Assembly (NCBI GenBank): GCA_964622455.1
Contig: CAZUQP010000021.1
Location: 1-23,989, forward strand
Direction: 5' to 3'
DNA from: CAZUQP01 sp964622455
GTDB lineage: Bacteria > Pseudomonadota > Gammaproteobacteria > DSM-16500
DNA: 23,989 bases
In this document: positions 23,103-23,989 of the stretch, piece after piece
Layout of the letters: every line of letters begins with the position of its first letter
Numbering within the stretch: the stretch's first letter is position 1
Position numbers and translations under genes: made by a program
The notes under the pieces: generated by a model
What the model was told of the DNA's origin: nothing
What the model saw: the letters and a program-made list of their open reading frames with translations, nothing else
The model's database searches: none

Positions 23103-23825
23103 AGCATTTTTCACATGATCATCCATTTTCATTTTTCTAAGCGCAGCTACATGATTCTTATGTTCTTTAAAATGGCTAAATGGTGATTGTCTGCTGCGTA
23201 ATAAACGTGGATTATCTTTTTTTAATATTTCTATTGTTACTAATTGGCCATTTTCATTTAGAGCTGCTACTCTGGTAATGATTCCTCGCCGAACGCGGTC
23301 TTCTTTATTAGCTGAATGAATTTTGGTTATTATATTTTCGTGAAATTGGTCCACTTGTTTAAAATCATTGGTGTTGATGGCTTTTTTTAATTGTAAAACT
23401 AATTCTGAATCAGGTTCTGATTGATATTTTAGGTTCGCTAATGTTTGTAGCAAACTCATCCCGTCTTCTTCCCATATTTTTTTTATTTTTTCGGAAATAG
23501 GTAGATTATTTTTTTCAGATTCTTGAATTTTTGTATTTAATTTTTGATTGAGTTTCTGAATAGCAGGTAAGTTTTTTTCTTTGGCTATTTTTATAATTTT
23601 ATCATGTTGTTTTATAAGTCTTAATGAGGAAAGATTTTCGACTTTAGATACTTCGAAACCTTCATAATGATATATTCCCCGTTGTTCAAATACGGGGATT
23701 TCGTGTTTTCTCCCTCTAAGGCCTGCTAATCTTCTAATCAACTCTAAAGCACGATGAAGTTCTTTTTTTAAAGTATCTTCATCCTGTTTTGCATCTGTAG
23801 TTTCAGAAGAATGATTGCGTTGCAT
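23067..23825 (-). CDS. Unknown charged helical protein under a PmrA-like promoter (effector candidate)
   Basis: Function unknown; 252 residues, rich in Lys, Glu, Asn and Gln. Helical stretches dominate: DTLKKELHRALELIRRLAG (17-35), HDKIIKIAKEKNLPAIQKLN (about 74-93) and SELVLQLKKAINTNDFKQV. The tail is strongly basic (KMKMDDHVKNASRGGKTTRLKK), which could bind nucleic acid or acidic lipids. There is no signal peptide or membrane segment. AAGG lies 9 nt before the ATG. A TTAAT-N6-TTAAT box with a -10 at the same spacing as in the triple-paralog promoter lies upstream. It converges on and overlaps the 379-residue gene by 36 nt. No family is recognised, and the charged composition makes homology by eye unreliable. 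Confidence 0.72.
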   Translation of the reverse strand: MQRNHSSETTDAKQDEDTLKKELHRALELIRRLAGLRGRKHEIPVFEQRGIYHYEGFEVSKVENLSSLRLIKQHDKIIKIAKEKNLPAIQKLNQKLNTKIQESEKNNLPISEKIKKIWEEDGMSLLQTLANLKYQSEPDSELVLQLKKAINTNDFKQVDQFHENIITKIHSANKEDRVRRGIITRVAALNENGQLVTIEILKKDNPRLLRSRQSPFSHFKEHKNHVAALRKMKMDDHVKNASRGGKTTRLKK

Positions 23826-23861
23826 AAAATTAGACCTTATTAGGAAATGAAAGAAGAAAGA

Positions 23862-23894
23862 ATCCTATCTTTAAAAGATTAAGGTTTTATTAAT
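23862..23894 (-). promoter_or_regulatory. PmrA-like box plus -10 for the 252-residue gene
   Basis: On the minus strand, 23894-23878 reads ATTAAT-N5-CTTAAT, one base from the PmrA consensus repeat. TAGGAT (23867-23862) follows after exactly 10 nt and can serve as the -10. The distance from it to the ATG is 36 nt. No separate -35 is present, as for activator-dependent promoters. The layout copies that at 3554-3586. Confidence 0.5.
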
Positions 23895-23930
23895 AACTAA
23901 TATTATGTTGCGTTTGCCATGTAAACTTGG

Positions 23931-23969
23931 GGGGGTGAATTTTTTTTTCCACCCCCATTTTTTTTTTTT
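23931..23969 (+). terminator. G/C-stem hairpin followed by a T run near the window edge
   Basis: GGGGGTG (23931-23937) pairs with CACCCCC (23950-23956) and is followed by a run of T (23958-23969), the form of an intrinsic terminator reading rightward. No plus-strand gene ends here: the gene to the left is on the minus strand. Another GGGGGTG plus T run follows at 23975-23989. The loop is itself mostly T, so this may be low-complexity sequence or an assembly-edge artefact. Confidence 0.3.
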
Positions 23970-23989
23970 AACGCGGGGGTGTTTTTTTT

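Overview
The window looks like a chromosomal segment of a Legionellales-type gammaproteobacterium (Legionella/Coxiella/Aquicella relatives). The evidence is the gammaproteobacterial order rppH-ptsP-(TauE-like)-lgt-thyA, a glycine cleavage system with a two-subunit P protein, AT-rich genes with no recognisable function set between housekeeping blocks, and two PmrA-like promoter boxes in front of such genes. The genus is inferred, not proven.

Layout. Bases 1-99 may be the end of a gene entering from the left. Bases 129-3514 (minus) are a three-gene operon of tandem paralogs with DxD, Ser and DD motifs that resemble a HAD-type hydrolase core; its promoter carries a direct-repeat box like that of the response regulator PmrA. 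Bases 3702-8098 (plus) are gcvT-gcvH-gcvPA-gcvPB. dapB follows on the minus strand (8152-8889). Bases 8971-11383 (plus) hold two adjacent genes of unknown function that share an N-terminal domain and each have a promoter containing GGGTATAAT. Bases 11367-13108 (minus) encode the ATPase and permease of a FecCD/BtuCD-type ABC importer. Bases 13175-18427 (plus) are rppH, ptsP, a TauE/SafE permease, lgt and thyA. Then come a small secreted four-cysteine protein (18443) and a 100-residue helical protein (18917). Bases 19250-21873 are a three-gene cluster resembling L-fucose/L-fuconate oxidation enzymes: an enolase-superfamily L-fuconate dehydratase relative that has lost its catalytic middle, an amidohydrolase (lactonase-like), and an FAH-family hydrolase. 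The window ends with two convergent, overlapping unknown genes (21963-23102 plus, 23067-23825 minus) and homopolymer-rich DNA.

How it fits together. The housekeeping blocks cover one-carbon metabolism (glycine cleavage to thymidylate synthase), lysine/peptidoglycan precursor synthesis, the nitrogen PTS, mRNA 5'-end processing and lipoprotein maturation. The unknown genes have features expected of Dot/Icm-type effectors: tandem paralogs, shared N-domains with divergent C-parts, membrane hairpins, acidic C-terminal blocks and PmrA-like boxes. This is inference; no secretion genes are in the window.

Most notable observations: (1) two promoters about 20 kb apart with the same architecture, TTAAT-N6-TTAAT followed after exactly 10 nt by TAkGAT, upstream of the triple operon and of the 252-residue gene; (2) the in-frame loss of about 125-130 catalytic residues from the fuconate dehydratase relative; (3) the tandem HAD-like family; (4) the paired genes with a common N-domain. 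No gene-free stretch exceeds 300 bases, and no tRNA, rRNA, CRISPR array or insertion sequence was seen.
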